From Sphingomonas sp. (GTDB taxonomy: Bacteria; Pseudomonadota; Alphaproteobacteria; Sphingomonadales; Sphingomonadaceae): DNA of 64,000 nt. Below the pieces are notes generated by a model that saw only the letters and a list, made by a program, of their open reading frames with translations, searched no databases and had not been told where the DNA came from. Positions 19,210-29,045 of this stretch are shown piece after piece (position 1 is the first letter of the stretch; every line of letters begins with the position of its first letter). Made by a program: the position numbers and the translations under genes. The stretch spans positions 31,999 through 95,998 of the forward strand of contig NZ_JANYEK010000079.1 in NCBI RefSeq assembly GCF_025363195.1, in the 5' to 3' direction.

Positions 19210-19380
19210 TTATGCAGCAGCACGTTCCGCATCGATAATGGATCGCGCGAACGGTACGCACTGCCCGCATTTCGGCTGACGACCGAGGCTGCGATAGGCT
19301 TGGCAGGCGCTGGTCGCGCCGTTGCGGGCGGCCTCGCGCACCTGCGTTTCCCGAATCGCATTACAGACGCAAACGACCAT
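19210..19380 (-). CDS. bfd: Bacterioferritin-associated ferredoxin
   Basis: 56 aa from ATG 19380, with GAGGTGGAG about 7 nt upstream. A small [2Fe-2S] protein that reduces bacterioferritin to release stored iron. Cysteines fall at 4, 6, 38 and 41 (VCVCNAI ... PKCGQC), exactly the Bfd pattern. The ORF track starts earlier, but only this start gives the family N-terminus. It precedes bfr on the same strand and has a Fur-box-like palindromic region just upstream, in line with induction under iron starvation. Confidence 0.95.
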   Translation of the reverse strand: MVVCVCNAIRETQVREAARNGATSACQAYRSLGRQPKCGQCVPFARSIIDAERAAA

Positions 19381-19416
19381 GTGATGCTCCACCTCTCGTG
19401 GAGCATATCTAGGGCT

Positions 19417-19458
19417 AATGCGAATTGATCGCAAGCTCTTTTGCGGGTGATTCGCATT
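19417..19458 (-). promoter_or_regulatory. Candidate Fur-type operator upstream of bfd
   Basis: AATGCGAAT (19417) and ATTCGCATT (19450) form an exact 9-bp inverted repeat 24 bp apart. Inside the left part is a further small palindrome TGCGA-ATTGA-TCGCA. Both halves resemble proteobacterial Fur boxes of the AATGCGAATNNTTCGCATT type. It lies 37-78 bp upstream of the bfd start. Bfd is a classic Fur target, so this is a plausible operator. Confidence 0.6.
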
Positions 19459-19463
19459 ATGAG

Positions 19464-19490
19464 GCGCGGTGAGAATATCTCTCACCGCGC
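19464..19490 (-). terminator. Hairpin terminator after the thioredoxin-like gene
   Basis: A perfect 11-bp stem GCGCGGTGAGA / TCTCACCGCGC with a 5-nt loop, 34 bp downstream of the stop of the AhpC/TSA-like gene (minus strand). No T-run follows, so it may be Rho-assisted. It separates that gene from the bfd control region. Confidence 0.6.
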
Positions 19491-19523
19491 ATGTCGTTCA
19501 GCCGCGCAGGGCGTTCAAACAGG

Positions 19524-20108
19524 TCAGGCCTTGGCGAGCATCGCGATCAGATCCGATTCGCTCGGGCGAATCCGGTAATCCGTTTCGACGACCTTCGCCT
19601 TCACCTTGCCGTGCGCGTCGAGCACCATCGTCGTCGGATAGGGCACGCCGAATGCGATGCTGTCCGGCTTGTACTGCGGATCGCGCAGTTTGAGCGCGTC
19701 GATCATCTTGCTGCCGGCGTCACTGTACAGCGCATAGGATATGCCCTGCTTGGTCGCGAAGGCGGCAAGGTCTGCGGGCTTGTTGTAACTGACCGCGATC
19801 AGCCGGACGCCCTTGGCCTTGGCGGCGGCGGCGACCGGGCCGAGGCCCTTCAACTGGCGTTGGCAGAACGGGCACCACGCGGCGGACCGGAACAAGACGA
19901 TCATCACCGGCTTGCCCGCTGCGACCTTGGCCAAGGTCGTGGGCTTGCCGCTGCTGTCGAACAGCGATGCGGCCATTGAGACGCGGCTGCCGATCGCCGG
20001 GCCGATGCTGGCAGGGGCAGGGGTTTCGGCACTGGCGATCGCCGCCATCGTTACACCGACGGTCGCCAAGCCCAGGGTCGCAGCGGCGAGGACAGAAAGG
20101 CGGATCAT
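19524..20108 (-). CDS. Secreted AhpC/TSA-family redox protein
   Basis: 194 aa from ATG 20108, with AAGGA 7 nt upstream; the track TTG start at 20123 overlaps that ribosome site. The N-terminus MIRLSVLAAATLGLATVGVTMAAIASA is a signal peptide with cleavage before ETPAP. The mature part is a thioredoxin fold with the motif AAWCPFCQRQLKGL (CxxC), typical of AhpC/TSA-like periplasmic proteins. It may act as a periplasmic peroxiredoxin or thiol-disulfide protein. It lies downstream of purL by 55 bp but seems functionally unrelated. Confidence 0.85.
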   Translation of the reverse strand: MIRLSVLAAATLGLATVGVTMAAIASAETPAPASIGPAIGSRVSMAASLFDSSGKPTTLAKVAAGKPVMIVLFRSAAWCPFCQRQLKGLGPVAAAAKAKGVRLIAVSYNKPADLAAFATKQGISYALYSDAGSKMIDALKLRDPQYKPDSIAFGVPYPTTMVLDAHGKVKAKVVETDYRIRPSESDLIAMLAKA

Positions 20109-20163
20109 GATGCGTTCCTTCAAAGATTGCCCACGATCCTACCCCGGAATCGCGCCGAACGGA

Positions 20164-22401
20164 TCAGGCTTCCGGTAGCGCGGCGTCCTGCATCAGTGCG
20201 GGAAAGAAGCCTTCATGTGCGCTGCGCAGCGCATCCAGTGTCACGACATCGTCGCGATTGGGGCGTTCGAAGATCAGGCGCTTGCCGCCAGTGCGGCCCA
20301 TCGGCTCCGCCTCGACCCCGGCGGCGTGCGCGGCGCCGAGAAAATCCATCAGCGCGCTGTCCTCGACCGTGACGATATAGACGCCCTGATCCTCGGCGAA
20401 GAAGCTGTGCGCGCAATCGAACGGCTGCTTGCGATCGATCATCGCGCCGATCCCGCCGGCCAGCGCCATTTCGGCGATCGTCACCGCGACGCCGCCGTCG
20501 GACACGTCGTGCACGGCGGTCAGTTGGCCGAGCGTGATGGCCTCGCGGATCAGGTCGCCCGCCTTGCGTTCATGGTCGAGATCGACGCGCGGCGGCGGGC
20601 CTTCCTCGCGGCCATGACATTCGCGTAACCACAGCGTCTGGCCGAGATCGCCGCGCCGCGTGCCCACGGCGAGGATGACGTCGCCAGTGCCCTTGAAGGC
20701 GATCGTCGCGCTCTTCGACCAGTCGGCGAGCAGGCCGACGCCGCCGATTGCGGGGGTAGGGAGGATGGCCGAGCCGCCGCCGGTCGCCTTGCTTTCGTTG
20801 TACAGGCTGACGTTGCCTGACACGATCGGGAAGTCGAGCGCGAGGCAGGCTGCACTCATCCCTTCGAGGCAACCGACGATCTGGCCCATGATCTCGGGGC
20901 GTTGCGGGTTGGCGAAGTTGAGACAGTTGGTCACGGCGAGCGGCGTCGCGCCGACTGCGCTGAGATTGCGCCACGCCTCGGCCACCGCCTGCTTGCCGCC
21001 TTCGACCGGGTCGGCAAAGCAGTAGCGCGGCGTGCAGTCGGTCGTCATGGCAAGGCCCTTGGGCGTGCCGTGGACGCGCACCACCGCCGCATCGCCGCCC
21101 GGGCGCTGCACGGTGTCGCCGCCGACCATGTGGTCGTATTGCTCCCAGATCCAGCGGCGCGATGCGATGTCGGGCGAGCCCATCAGCGTCAGCAGGTCGG
21201 CAGCGATATCCTTGCTTTCGGGCACATCCACCAGCGCCTTGGCTGGCGGAGTCGGGACGTGCGGCCGATCGTAGAGTGGCGCATCGTCAGCGAGCGGGCC
21301 GAGCGGGATGTCGGCGATCGTCTCGCCTTTCCACTTCAACACCATCCGGCCGGTTTCGGTGACATGGCCGATAACGGCAAAATCCAGTTCCCATTTGCGG
21401 AAGATCGCCTCGGCGAAATCCTCGCGGCCGGGCTTCAGGACCATCAGCATGCGCTCCTGCGATTCGGAGAGCATCATCTCGTAGGGTGTCATGCCGGTTT
21501 CGCGCTGCGGCACATCGTCCATGATCAGTTCGATGCCGACGCCGCCCTTGCTCGCCATCTCGACCGAGGAGGAGGTGAGGCCCGCCGCGCCCATATCCTG
21601 AATGGCGACGATCGCGTCGCTGGACATGAGTTCGAGGCACGCCTCGATCAACAATTTCTCGGTGAACGGATCGCCGACCTGCACGGTCGGGCGCTTGGCC
21701 TCGGCATCCTCACCGAAATCGGCGCTCGCCATCGTCGCGCCGTGAATGCCGTCGCGGCCCGTCTTGGCGCCGACATAGACGATTGAATTGCCCACGCCGC
21801 TGGCCGCCGAATAGAAGATCTTGTCCTGATCGGCGACGCCCACCGTCATCGCGTTGACCAGGATGTTGCCGTCATACGCCTTGTGGAAATTCACCTCGCC
21901 GCCGACCGTCGGTACGCCGACGCAATTGCCATAGCCGCCGATGCCGTGGACGACGCCGGCGATCAGATGCTTCATCTTCGGGTGATCGGGCGAGCCGAAG
22001 CGCAGCGCGTTGAGATTGGCGATCGGACGCGCGCCCATCGTGAACACATCGCGCAGGATGCCGCCGACTCCGGTCGCCGCGCCCTGATAGGGTTCGATAT
22101 AGGACGGGTGGTTGTGGCTCTCCATCTTGAAGATCGCTGCTTGGGGTTTTCCGTCAGGTCCGGGGCCGATGTCGATGACGCCGGCATTCTCGCCGGGGCC
22201 GCAGATCACCTGCGGGCCGGTGGTCGGCAGCTTTTTCAGATGGATACGGCTGGATTTATACGAGCAATGTTCCGACCACATGACCGAGAATATGCCCAGT
22301 TCGGTGATGTTCGGCTCGCGCCCCATCGCGTGCAGCACGCGCTGATATTCTTCCGGGGACAGGCCGTGTTCGGCGACGATCTCTGGTGTGATCTGGCTCA
22401 T
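20164..22401 (-). CDS. purL: Phosphoribosylformylglycinamidine synthase subunit II
   Basis: 745 aa, the normal length of the small (PurS/PurQ-dependent) PurL. It is the ATP-dependent FGAM synthetase subunit of purine biosynthesis. The start [19 protein letters not shown] and the motif [14 protein letters not shown] (substrate and nucleotide site) are canonical. Further AIRS/AIRS_C domains are visible, for example [16 protein letters not shown] and [18 protein letters not shown]. purS and purQ are not in the window. It is probably transcribed from a promoter in 22402-22525, divergent from the PAS gene. Confidence 0.97.
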   Translation of the reverse strand: MSQITPEIVAEHGLSPEEYQRVLHAMGREPNITELGIFSVMWSEHCSYKSSRIHLKKLPTTGPQVICGPGENAGVIDIGPGPDGKPQAAIFKMESHNHPSYIEPYQGAATGVGGILRDVFTMGARPIANLNALRFGSPDHPKMKHLIAGVVHGIGGYGNCVGVPTVGGEVNFHKAYDGNILVNAMTVGVADQDKIFYSAASGVGNSIVYVGAKTGRDGIHGATMASADFGEDAEAKRPTVQVGDPFTEKLLIEACLELMSSDAIVAIQDMGAAGLTSSSVEMASKGGVGIELIMDDVPQRETGMTPYEMMLSESQERMLMVLKPGREDFAEAIFRKWELDFAVIGHVTETGRMVLKWKGETIADIPLGPLADDAPLYDRPHVPTPPAKALVDVPESKDIAADLLTLMGSPDIASRRWIWEQYDHMVGGDTVQRPGGDAAVVRVHGTPKGLAMTTDCTPRYCFADPVEGGKQAVAEAWRNLSAVGATPLAVTNCLNFANPQRPEIMGQIVGCLEGMSAACLALDFPIVSGNVSLYNESKATGGGSAILPTPAIGGVGLLADWSKSATIAFKGTGDVILAVGTRRGDLGQTLWLRECHGREEGPPPRVDLDHERKAGDLIREAITLGQLTAVHDVSDGGVAVTIAEMALAGGIGAMIDRKQPFDCAHSFFAEDQGVYIVTVEDSALMDFLGAAHAAGVEAEPMGRTGGKRLIFERPNRDDVVTLDALRSAHEGFFPALMQDAALPEA

Positions 22402-22525
22402 GCCCGCGCTGTAGCGAGGCGTTGGCGATCCGTCACCCCGTCGCTGGCAGCAGGCGCGTGGGAGAAAAAGAAAATTGCCACGCCGGATAACCTCGCCTTA
22501 ATTGTACGGCGGTTAGCAAGAGACC

Positions 22526-22960
22526 ATGGGCATGCACGACGAACGTCACTGGATCCGGCAGGTTCGTGCCCCCGCGCCGATATTGCGCACGACACATGGC
22601 GAGCCGCAAGCCGGGCTTTCCTGCTTGCCGGCTGCCTGGCAATGCGATCTGGCGACCGAGGAATTGCGCTGGTCCCGCGGCGTGTACGACCTGTTCGGCA
22701 TCGCGCCCGGCAGTCCGGTCGATCGGCGTTCGGCGCTGGAACTCTACACGCCCGAATCGCGCCGCACGCTCGATCGTCTGCGCGGCCTTGCGCTCGAAAC
22801 CTGCGGCAGCTTCACCTTCGAGGCGCAAATCCAGCGGCTCGACGGCAGCCTGCGCTGGATGCGGCTGAATGCCGATGTGCAGAAAAAAGATGGCCGCGCG
22901 GCTGTCCTGTACGGGACGAAGCAGGACATCACGGCGGAGATGTCCGCGCGGGGGTTCTAG
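22526..22960 (+). CDS. Single-domain PAS protein
   Basis: 144 aa; ATG at 22526 or 22532. The whole protein is one PAS_3-like fold with its C-cap (WSRGVYDLFGIAPGSPVD ... LRWMRLNADVQKKDGRAAVLYGTKQDITAEM). There is no attached kinase, GGDEF or effector domain, so it would have to act through a partner or be a remnant of a signalling protein. It is divergent from purL and converges with arsC, overlapping it by 4 bp. Confidence 0.75.
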   Translation: MGMHDERHWIRQVRAPAPILRTTHGEPQAGLSCLPAAWQCDLATEELRWSRGVYDLFGIAPGSPVDRRSALELYTPESRRTLDRLRGLALETCGSFTFEAQIQRLDGSLRWMRLNADVQKKDGRAAVLYGTKQDITAEMSARGF

Positions 22961-23291
22961 AGGATCGCGCGCACCAATTCCGGTGGACGGCCAAGCCGGA
23001 CACCCTTTTCCGTCTCGACCAACGGCCGCTCGATCAGGATCGGGTCGGCGATCATGGCATCGAGCACGGCATCGTCATCCGCACCGCTTATAGTCTTAGC
23101 CTTGTCTTCCGCCTTTCGCAGGCCATCGCGCGGCGTCATATCGGCGCGGGTGTATAAGGCCGCCAGCTTGGCGCGCGTCGGCGGGTGCTTGAGATAGTCG
23201 ATGACCTCCACCTCGAGCCCCGCCGTCGCATTCAGGATCGCCAGTGTCTCACGCGATTTGGAACAGCGGGAATTGTGCCAGATCGTCGCCT

Positions 23292-23295
<4 letters not shown>
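22957..23295 (-). CDS. arsC: ArsC/Spx-family reductase-like protein
   Basis: 112 aa from GTG 23295, whose codon overlaps the accC stop (GTGA), so the upstream extension in the track is wrong. It is a glutaredoxin-type arsenate reductase family member with the active-site loop [12 protein letters not shown] and the second signature [12 protein letters not shown]-like ([15 protein letters not shown]). Substrate arginines are plausible but cannot be assigned with certainty. No arsR, acr3 or arsB gene is nearby, so a role in arsenic resistance is not supported by context; a general thiol-redox role is equally possible. Confidence 0.85.
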
Positions 23296-24650
<1,355 letters not shown>

Positions 24651-24662
24651 GAGCAAATCCAT

Positions 24663-24729
24663 CCGTTCGTGCTGAGCTTGTCGAAGCACATGCCCCGAAC
24701 ACGCCCTGCGACAGGCTCAGGACGAACGG
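24663..24729. repeat. Palindromic intergenic repeat between accB and accC
   Basis: Imperfect inverted repeat with arms CCGTTCGTGCTGAGCTTGTC and GACAGGCTCAGGACGAACGG. The sequence CCTGAGCCTGTCGAA is a frequent REP-like motif in sphingomonad intergenic DNA. Its place inside the operon, between two essential genes, could form a transcript hairpin. Confidence 0.75.
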
Positions 24730-24740
24730 TATTTTTAGAG

Positions 24741-25217
24741 TCATTCTACCACGACAAGTGGCTGGTCGAACTCGACCGGCTGCTTGTCCTGCACCAGGAT
24801 CGCGGTGACGATGCCGGCGCTCGGCGCGACGATCGGGTTCATCACCTTCATCGCCTCGACGATCAGCAACGTCGCGCCCGCCGCGACCTTGTCGCCGACC
24901 GAGATGAACGGCTTGGCGCTGGGATCGGACGACAGATACACGGTGCCGACCATCGGCGATTTCACCGCATCGGCCGTGCTCGCCGGGGCGGGTGCTCCGG
25001 CTTCGACCGCGGCGGTGGCGGGGGCGGCTGCCATCGGCGCGGCGGCATATTGCAGCGGCGCGGCGGCGACGGCGGCGGCCTTGCGCGCGATACGAATCTT
25101 GCGCCCGCCATCCTCGACTTCGATCTCGGTCAGCGAGGTATCGTCGAGCAATTGCGCGAGCTGACGCACCAGGTCGACATCGATCCGCATGGCATCTTCG
25201 TTGGTATTGTCGGTCAT
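24741..25217 (-). CDS. accB: Acetyl-CoA carboxylase biotin carboxyl carrier protein
   Basis: 158 aa from ATG 25217 ([17 protein letters not shown]). The N-terminal part is a helical/basic region followed by an Ala/Pro-rich linker. The C-terminal biotinyl domain carries the biotinylation motif IVEAMKVMN, with the preceding [18 protein letters not shown] thumb region. It carries biotin between AccC and the carboxyltransferase. The gene is 66 bp downstream of aroQ and upstream of accC, the usual alphaproteobacterial order. Confidence 0.96.
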   Translation of the reverse strand: MTDNTNEDAMRIDVDLVRQLAQLLDDTSLTEIEVEDGGRKIRIARKAAAVAAAPLQYAAAPMAAAPATAAVEAGAPAPASTADAVKSPMVGTVYLSSDPSAKPFISVGDKVAAGATLLIVEAMKVMNPIVAPSAGIVTAILVQDKQPVEFDQPLVVVE

Positions 25218-25283
25218 GCGACCCTGAACTCCTTCTACGGGATCCATACTGTTGTATCCGTCCCTTATACGGCCCGCCTCCTG

Positions 25284-25718
25284 TCAGAGACGCGCGGCGG
25301 CTTCAAGCGCAAGGACATAGGAAAGTGCGCCGAACCCGGCGATAACGCCCTTGGCTGCGCGGCTGATATGGCTGCGATGGCGGAAGCTTTCGCGTGCATG
25401 CGGGTTGGACAGGTGCACTTCGATCACCGGCGTGACGACCGCCTTCATCGCATCGAGGATCGCGATCGAGGTGTGCGTATAGGCCCCGGCATTCAGGATC
25501 ACGGCCTTGGCACCCTCGGCCTGCGCCTCGTGCAGCCAATCGACGATATGCCCTTCATGGTTTGACTGGCGCATGTCGATCTTCAGATCGAGATCGCGTG
25601 CGCGATCCTCCAGCATGCCGGCGATATCGTCGAGCGTGTCGTGCCCGTAGATATCGGGCTCGCGCAGGCCGAGCAGGTTCAGGTTCGGGCCGTTGAGGAC
25701 GTAGATGGTATCGGGCAA
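25284..25718 (-). CDS. aroQ: 3-dehydroquinate dehydratase, type II
   Basis: 144 aa, usual length. It catalyses dehydration of 3-dehydroquinate in the shikimate pathway as a dodecamer. Motifs: [19 protein letters not shown] (contains the active-site tyrosine region), [18 protein letters not shown] and [17 protein letters not shown]. It is the first gene of an aroQ-accB-accC-arsC run and divergent from thiSG across a 147-bp region that includes a palindromic repeat. Confidence 0.97.
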   Translation of the reverse strand: MPDTIYVLNGPNLNLLGLREPDIYGHDTLDDIAGMLEDRARDLDLKIDMRQSNHEGHIVDWLHEAQAEGAKAVILNAGAYTHTSIAILDAMKAVVTPVIEVHLSNPHARESFRHRSHISRAAKGVIAGFGALSYVLALEAAARL

Positions 25719-25782
25719 AGCGAATGGCCTTTCGGTTGCGACCCGGCATGTGCGGCCTATATCGCGTCTGTCACTCCTTTAC

Positions 25783-25853
25783 CCGTTCGTGTCGAGCGAA
25801 GTCGAGACACGGGTTCCGGGGACTGGCTTCTCGACTTCGCTCGAAGCGAACGG
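25783..25853. repeat. Palindromic repeat in the aroQ-thiSG intergenic region
   Basis: Inverted repeat with outer arms CCGTTCG / CGAACGG and inner arms TCGAGCGAAGTCGAGA / TCTCGACTTCGCTCGA. A different sequence family from the repeat at 24663 but with the same outer ends. It lies about 13 bp before the thiSG start, so it may affect its translation or mRNA stability. Confidence 0.75.
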
Positions 25854-25865
25854 CAAGGGATAAAG

Positions 25866-26897
25866 ATGAATTCCGACAATACCGTATCGATCCGCGTCAA
25901 CGGCGAACATCGCCGTATAACCGCTGGCCTGACGATCGCGCAGCTTGCCGCCGATCTCGGTCTGGTGCCGGAGAAAGTGGCGGTGGAGCGTAATCTGGAG
26001 ATCGTACCGCGTTCGACCTTGGGCGAAGTCATGGTCGAGGATGGCGACGAACTGGAGATCGTGCATTTCGTCGGGGGTGGCGACCATCCGGTCGCGGGCG
26101 GCGGCGGCGGCCATGCCCACGCGGTCAAGCCCGACACCTGGACGGTGGCAGGCAACACGTTCACCTCGCGGCTGATCGTCGGCACCGGCAAATACAAGGA
26201 TTTCGCGCAGAACGCCGCCGCCGTCGAAGCCTCGGGCGCGGAGATCGTCACCGTGGCGGTGCGGCGGGTGAACGTGCTGGATCGCAACGCGCCGATGCTG
26301 ACCGATTTCATCGATCCCAAGAAGATCACCTATCTGCCGAACACCGCGGGCTGTTTCGATGCCGAATCCGCGATCCGTACGCTGCGCCTGGCGCGCGAAG
26401 CGGGCGGCTGGGATCTGGTCAAGCTGGAGGTGCTGGGCGAGGCGAAGACGCTGTATCCGGACATGGTCGAGACGCTCAGGGCGTGCGAAATCCTCTCGAA
26501 CGAGGGCTTCAAGCCGATGGTCTATTGCGTCGACGATCCGATTGCGGCGAAACGGCTGGAGAATGTCGGTGCGGTGGCGATCATGCCGCTGGGTGCGCCG
26601 ATCGGATCGGGTCTGGGCATCCAGAACCGCGTGACGATCCGCCTGATCGTCGAGGGTGCGAGCGTGCCGGTGCTGGTCGATGCCGGGGTCGGCACCGCGT
26701 CGGACGCGGCGGCGGCGATGGAGTTGGGATGTGATGGCGTGCTGATGAACACCGCGATTGCCGAGGCGAAAGACCCGATCCTGATGGCGGCGGCGATGAA
26801 GGCGGGCGTCGAGGCGGGCCGCATGGCGTATCTGGCGGGGCGGATGGGCAAGCGCCTGTATGCCGACCCGTCGAGCCCGCTCAGCGGGCTGATCTGA
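25866..26897 (+). CDS. thiG: Fused sulfur carrier ThiS and thiazole synthase ThiG
   Basis: 343 aa from ATG 25866. Residues 1-~72 form a complete ThiS-like beta-grasp domain ([27 protein letters not shown] ... [19 protein letters not shown]). A Gly/His linker ([14 protein letters not shown]) then leads into a full ThiG TIM barrel ([16 protein letters not shown], Schiff-base lysine in [17 protein letters not shown], and [12 protein letters not shown]). ThiG makes the thiazole phosphate of thiamine using ThiS thiocarboxylate. ThiS normally needs a free C-terminal Gly-Gly, but here that pair is internal (VGGG). Either processing releases it or the fused domain has another role. No thiE, thiO or thiF is adjacent. 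Confidence 0.93.
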   Translation: MNSDNTVSIRVNGEHRRITAGLTIAQLAADLGLVPEKVAVERNLEIVPRSTLGEVMVEDGDELEIVHFVGGGDHPVAGGGGGHAHAVKPDTWTVAGNTFTSRLIVGTGKYKDFAQNAAAVEASGAEIVTVAVRRVNVLDRNAPMLTDFIDPKKITYLPNTAGCFDAESAIRTLRLAREAGGWDLVKLEVLGEAKTLYPDMVETLRACEILSNEGFKPMVYCVDDPIAAKRLENVGAVAIMPLGAPIGSGLGIQNRVTIRLIVEGASVPVLVDAGVGTASDAAAAMELGCDGVLMNTAIAEAKDPILMAAAMKAGVEAGRMAYLAGRMGKRLYADPSSPLSGLI

Positions 26898-27679
26898 TGC
26901 GCGCGTCGCTCGCGCTGGTGGGGATGCTTGGTGCCTGTGGCGCTGCACCCCCGCCGCCGACCGCTGCGCACGACGCTGCCAAGGCGCTTAGGGCCGACGC
27001 GCCCAAGGCTAACGTTGTCGCGCTGAACCTGAAGGCGAAAGACGGTGTCACCGTCTACGGCACGCTGTACCGCGCGGCCAAGCCCCGGGCGGTGATCCTG
27101 CTGTTTCATCAGGCCGGGTCGGGCAAGGGCGAATATGTGTCGATCGCCCCGCGCCTGGTCGCGGCGGGCTACACCGCTTTAGCGATCGATCAGCGCGCCG
27201 GGGCCACGCTCTATGGCAAGAACGAAACCGCCGCCGCTCTGGGCAAGGAGGCTGGCTACCTCGATGCCCGACCCGATCTTCAGGCCGCGCTCGACTGGGC
27301 GGAGACGCAGAAGTTGCCGGTGATCCTATGGGGATCGAGCTATTCCTCCGCGCTGATCTTTCCGCTCGCGGCGAACAATCCCGGCACGGTGCGGGCTTTG
27401 CTCAGCTTCTCGCCCGGCGAATATTTCGACGGCGCGCTGGCCATCGGTCCGGCTGCGGGCAAGGTGACGGTGCCGGTATTCGTTACCACCGCGGGAACGC
27501 CTGCTGAAATCGCCACGGCTCAATCGATCGTTGCGGCGATCCCGCCCGGTAAGGCCATCGTCTATGTGCCCAAAGCCGGGGTCCACGGTTCTTCAACGCT
27601 GATCGCGACGAAGAACCCGGCAGGCGCGGAAGCCAATTGGCGGGCCGTGTTCGCGTTCCTCAAGGCCGTCGCCCCTTAG
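26897..27679 (+). CDS. Alpha/beta hydrolase, probable lipoprotein
   Basis: 260 aa, starting at TGATG overlap with thiSG. The N-terminus [20 protein letters not shown] has a lipobox (LGAC), so the protein is probably lipid-anchored. The body shows a dienelactone-hydrolase-like fold: VILLFHQAGSGKGEY (oxyanion region), a nucleophile-like GSSYSSAL, and a late histidine in KAGVHGSSTL. Substrate unknown. Coupling to thiSG may be only positional. Confidence 0.75.
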   Translation: MRASLALVGMLGACGAAPPPPTAAHDAAKALRADAPKANVVALNLKAKDGVTVYGTLYRAAKPRAVILLFHQAGSGKGEYVSIAPRLVAAGYTALAIDQRAGATLYGKNETAAALGKEAGYLDARPDLQAALDWAETQKLPVILWGSSYSSALIFPLAANNPGTVRALLSFSPGEYFDGALAIGPAAGKVTVPVFVTTAGTPAEIATAQSIVAAIPPGKAIVYVPKAGVHGSSTLIATKNPAGAEANWRAVFAFLKAVAP

Positions 27680-27703
27680 CAGCGTAGTTTTGGCAGCGGT
27701 CCC

Positions 27704-28159
27704 TCAGCAGTGGCGGGCGATCTTCAGTCCGCGCAGGAAACCGCGGCGCGCATAGCCTGCGCTGATCGCCGTATCGAGCCGGCGCTGCGCCGAGGCGGCG
27801 CCCGACACTTCACGCACGACGCCGCGGAACGGGATCAGGGAATTGACCACGGCGCGTCCGCCGACTTCGGCGATGCCCGCGCGGGGCGACGAACTGCCGG
27901 AATCCAGATCGGGGCCGAGCGACTTGGTTAGGCTGACGATCGCGCTGTTGATCTGCCCGCAACTCGTCAGTGTGGCATAGGGTGCGCGCGCGGCAGCGGC
28001 CAGCACCGGCGGGATGGAGATTCTGGCGATGCCCACATCGCGCGCCGGTTGGCTGGCGATATTGCCGGCGACTTTTATGTCGCTTTTCTTCTCTTGCGCC
28101 TGTGCCGTTACCGAAAGACCCAGGGCGAGAACGACAAGGGCGGATTTTTTTGAGATCAT
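27704..28159 (-). CDS. Secreted protein of unknown function
   Basis: 151 aa from ATG 28159 (MISKKSALVVLALGLSVTAQA), a clear signal peptide with cleavage before QEKKSD. I do not recognise the mature part. It contains one internal Cys (LTSCGQINSAIV), a C-terminal Cys (IARHC), and basic segments near the end. The track's upstream extension lacks sense. It is convergent with the lipoprotein hydrolase and lies 166 bp from the end of the anti-sigma gene. No SigF-type promoter was found in front of it. Confidence 0.6.
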   Translation of the reverse strand: MISKKSALVVLALGLSVTAQAQEKKSDIKVAGNIASQPARDVGIARISIPPVLAAAARAPYATLTSCGQINSAIVSLTKSLGPDLDSGSSSPRAGIAEVGGRAVVNSLIPFRGVVREVSGAASAQRRLDTAISAGYARRGFLRGLKIARHC

Positions 28160-28325
28160 GAAAGCGGTTCCCGATTGAGCCATGAACGCCGCAACGCACG
28201 GGACCATGATTGGACGCATTTCGTCGTCATGCGCAAGGGCAATGCCACGCAGTAGCCAACTGATGGGTGGATTCCAGCAGGTCGATCCCAAAATTCTGGT
28301 TGCGAACCGATCGATATCTTCGCGG

Positions 28326-28967
28326 CTACCAGCGCAGCGCGCGCGGCCCGATCAATGCGCCGATCATCGTCGTCACTGCGATGCCGCAGGAATACCATAT
28401 CAGGACGAATGTCGCCGAAACCTCGGTGCAGGCCAGCGCATAGATCGCCGCCGCCGCCGTGCCCGCGACCAGCCCCGCCGTCATGCCGGCGCGGCGCAGG
28501 TGAACCGGGGCCTGCCGTCGGACCGCCCACAGCAGACCAGCGAGGATCGGCAGCGACAGCACGGCGATCCGCGCCGGGCATTGCCGCCAGCTGCCGCCGA
28601 ACACCAGTTCCGGCAAGCTGGTCGATGATGCCAGCGCGATCTGCGCGATCGCGAGGATGCCGAGCAGCACCATCGGCACCGCGACCAGCCGTGCGATCCG
28701 TTGCTTGCCGCGATCCGGCCGGGCCAGTTGGTCGGCCACGACGAAAGCCGGAACGCCGATCGCCGCGACGAAGGCGAGCTTCATCAATAGTGGCAACAGG
28801 TGATCGATCTGGCCGAGACCGGGCTGCACGCCGAATACGGCCAACAGGGCACCCACGGTCACGATCCCGCCGATCACGATACCGCTGGCAAGATCCTTGC
28901 GGGTCTTGTGCTGCACCATCTGCCGACTGTCGGCGGCAAGGCTGTTGATGAGGTCGGTGGTGTTCAT
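28326..28967 (-). CDS. nrsF: NrsF-type (DUF1109) membrane anti-sigma factor
   Basis: 213 aa from ATG 28967 (MNTTDLINSLAADSRQM). The track start 29039 (MTDPSSKHDQ) is possible for read-through from the sigma gene. The shorter start fits the family N-terminus and the promoter I see inside the region 29020-29045. Six hydrophobic segments follow (LASGIVIGGIVTVGALLAVF ...). Two cysteines, in GSWRQCPARIA and YALACTEVS, match the pair thought to sense stress in Caulobacter NrsF. It should hold the ECF sigma at the inner membrane until metal or thiol stress releases it. Confidence 0.88.
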   Translation of the reverse strand: MNTTDLINSLAADSRQMVQHKTRKDLASGIVIGGIVTVGALLAVFGVQPGLGQIDHLLPLLMKLAFVAAIGVPAFVVADQLARPDRGKQRIARLVAVPMVLLGILAIAQIALASSTSLPELVFGGSWRQCPARIAVLSLPILAGLLWAVRRQAPVHLRRAGMTAGLVAGTAAAAIYALACTEVSATFVLIWYSCGIAVTTMIGALIGPRALRW

Positions 28968-29019
28968 GGGCTTCTGCGCTTTGACGAGCGGTGCGGTGCG
29001 ACGCTCTGGTTGATCATGT

Positions 29020-29045
29020 TTCGATGACGGATCGGTCATGGTTAC
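29020..29045 (-). promoter_or_regulatory. SigF-type promoter GTAACC-N16-CGAA for nrsF
   Basis: On the minus strand GTAACC (29045-29040) is followed after exactly 16 nt by CGAA (29023-29020). The -35 element overlaps the stop codon of the sigma gene. A transcript would begin near 29013 and give a leader of about 45 nt to the MNTTDL start of nrsF, so the anti-sigma would have its own sigma-dependent feedback promoter. Confidence 0.75.
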
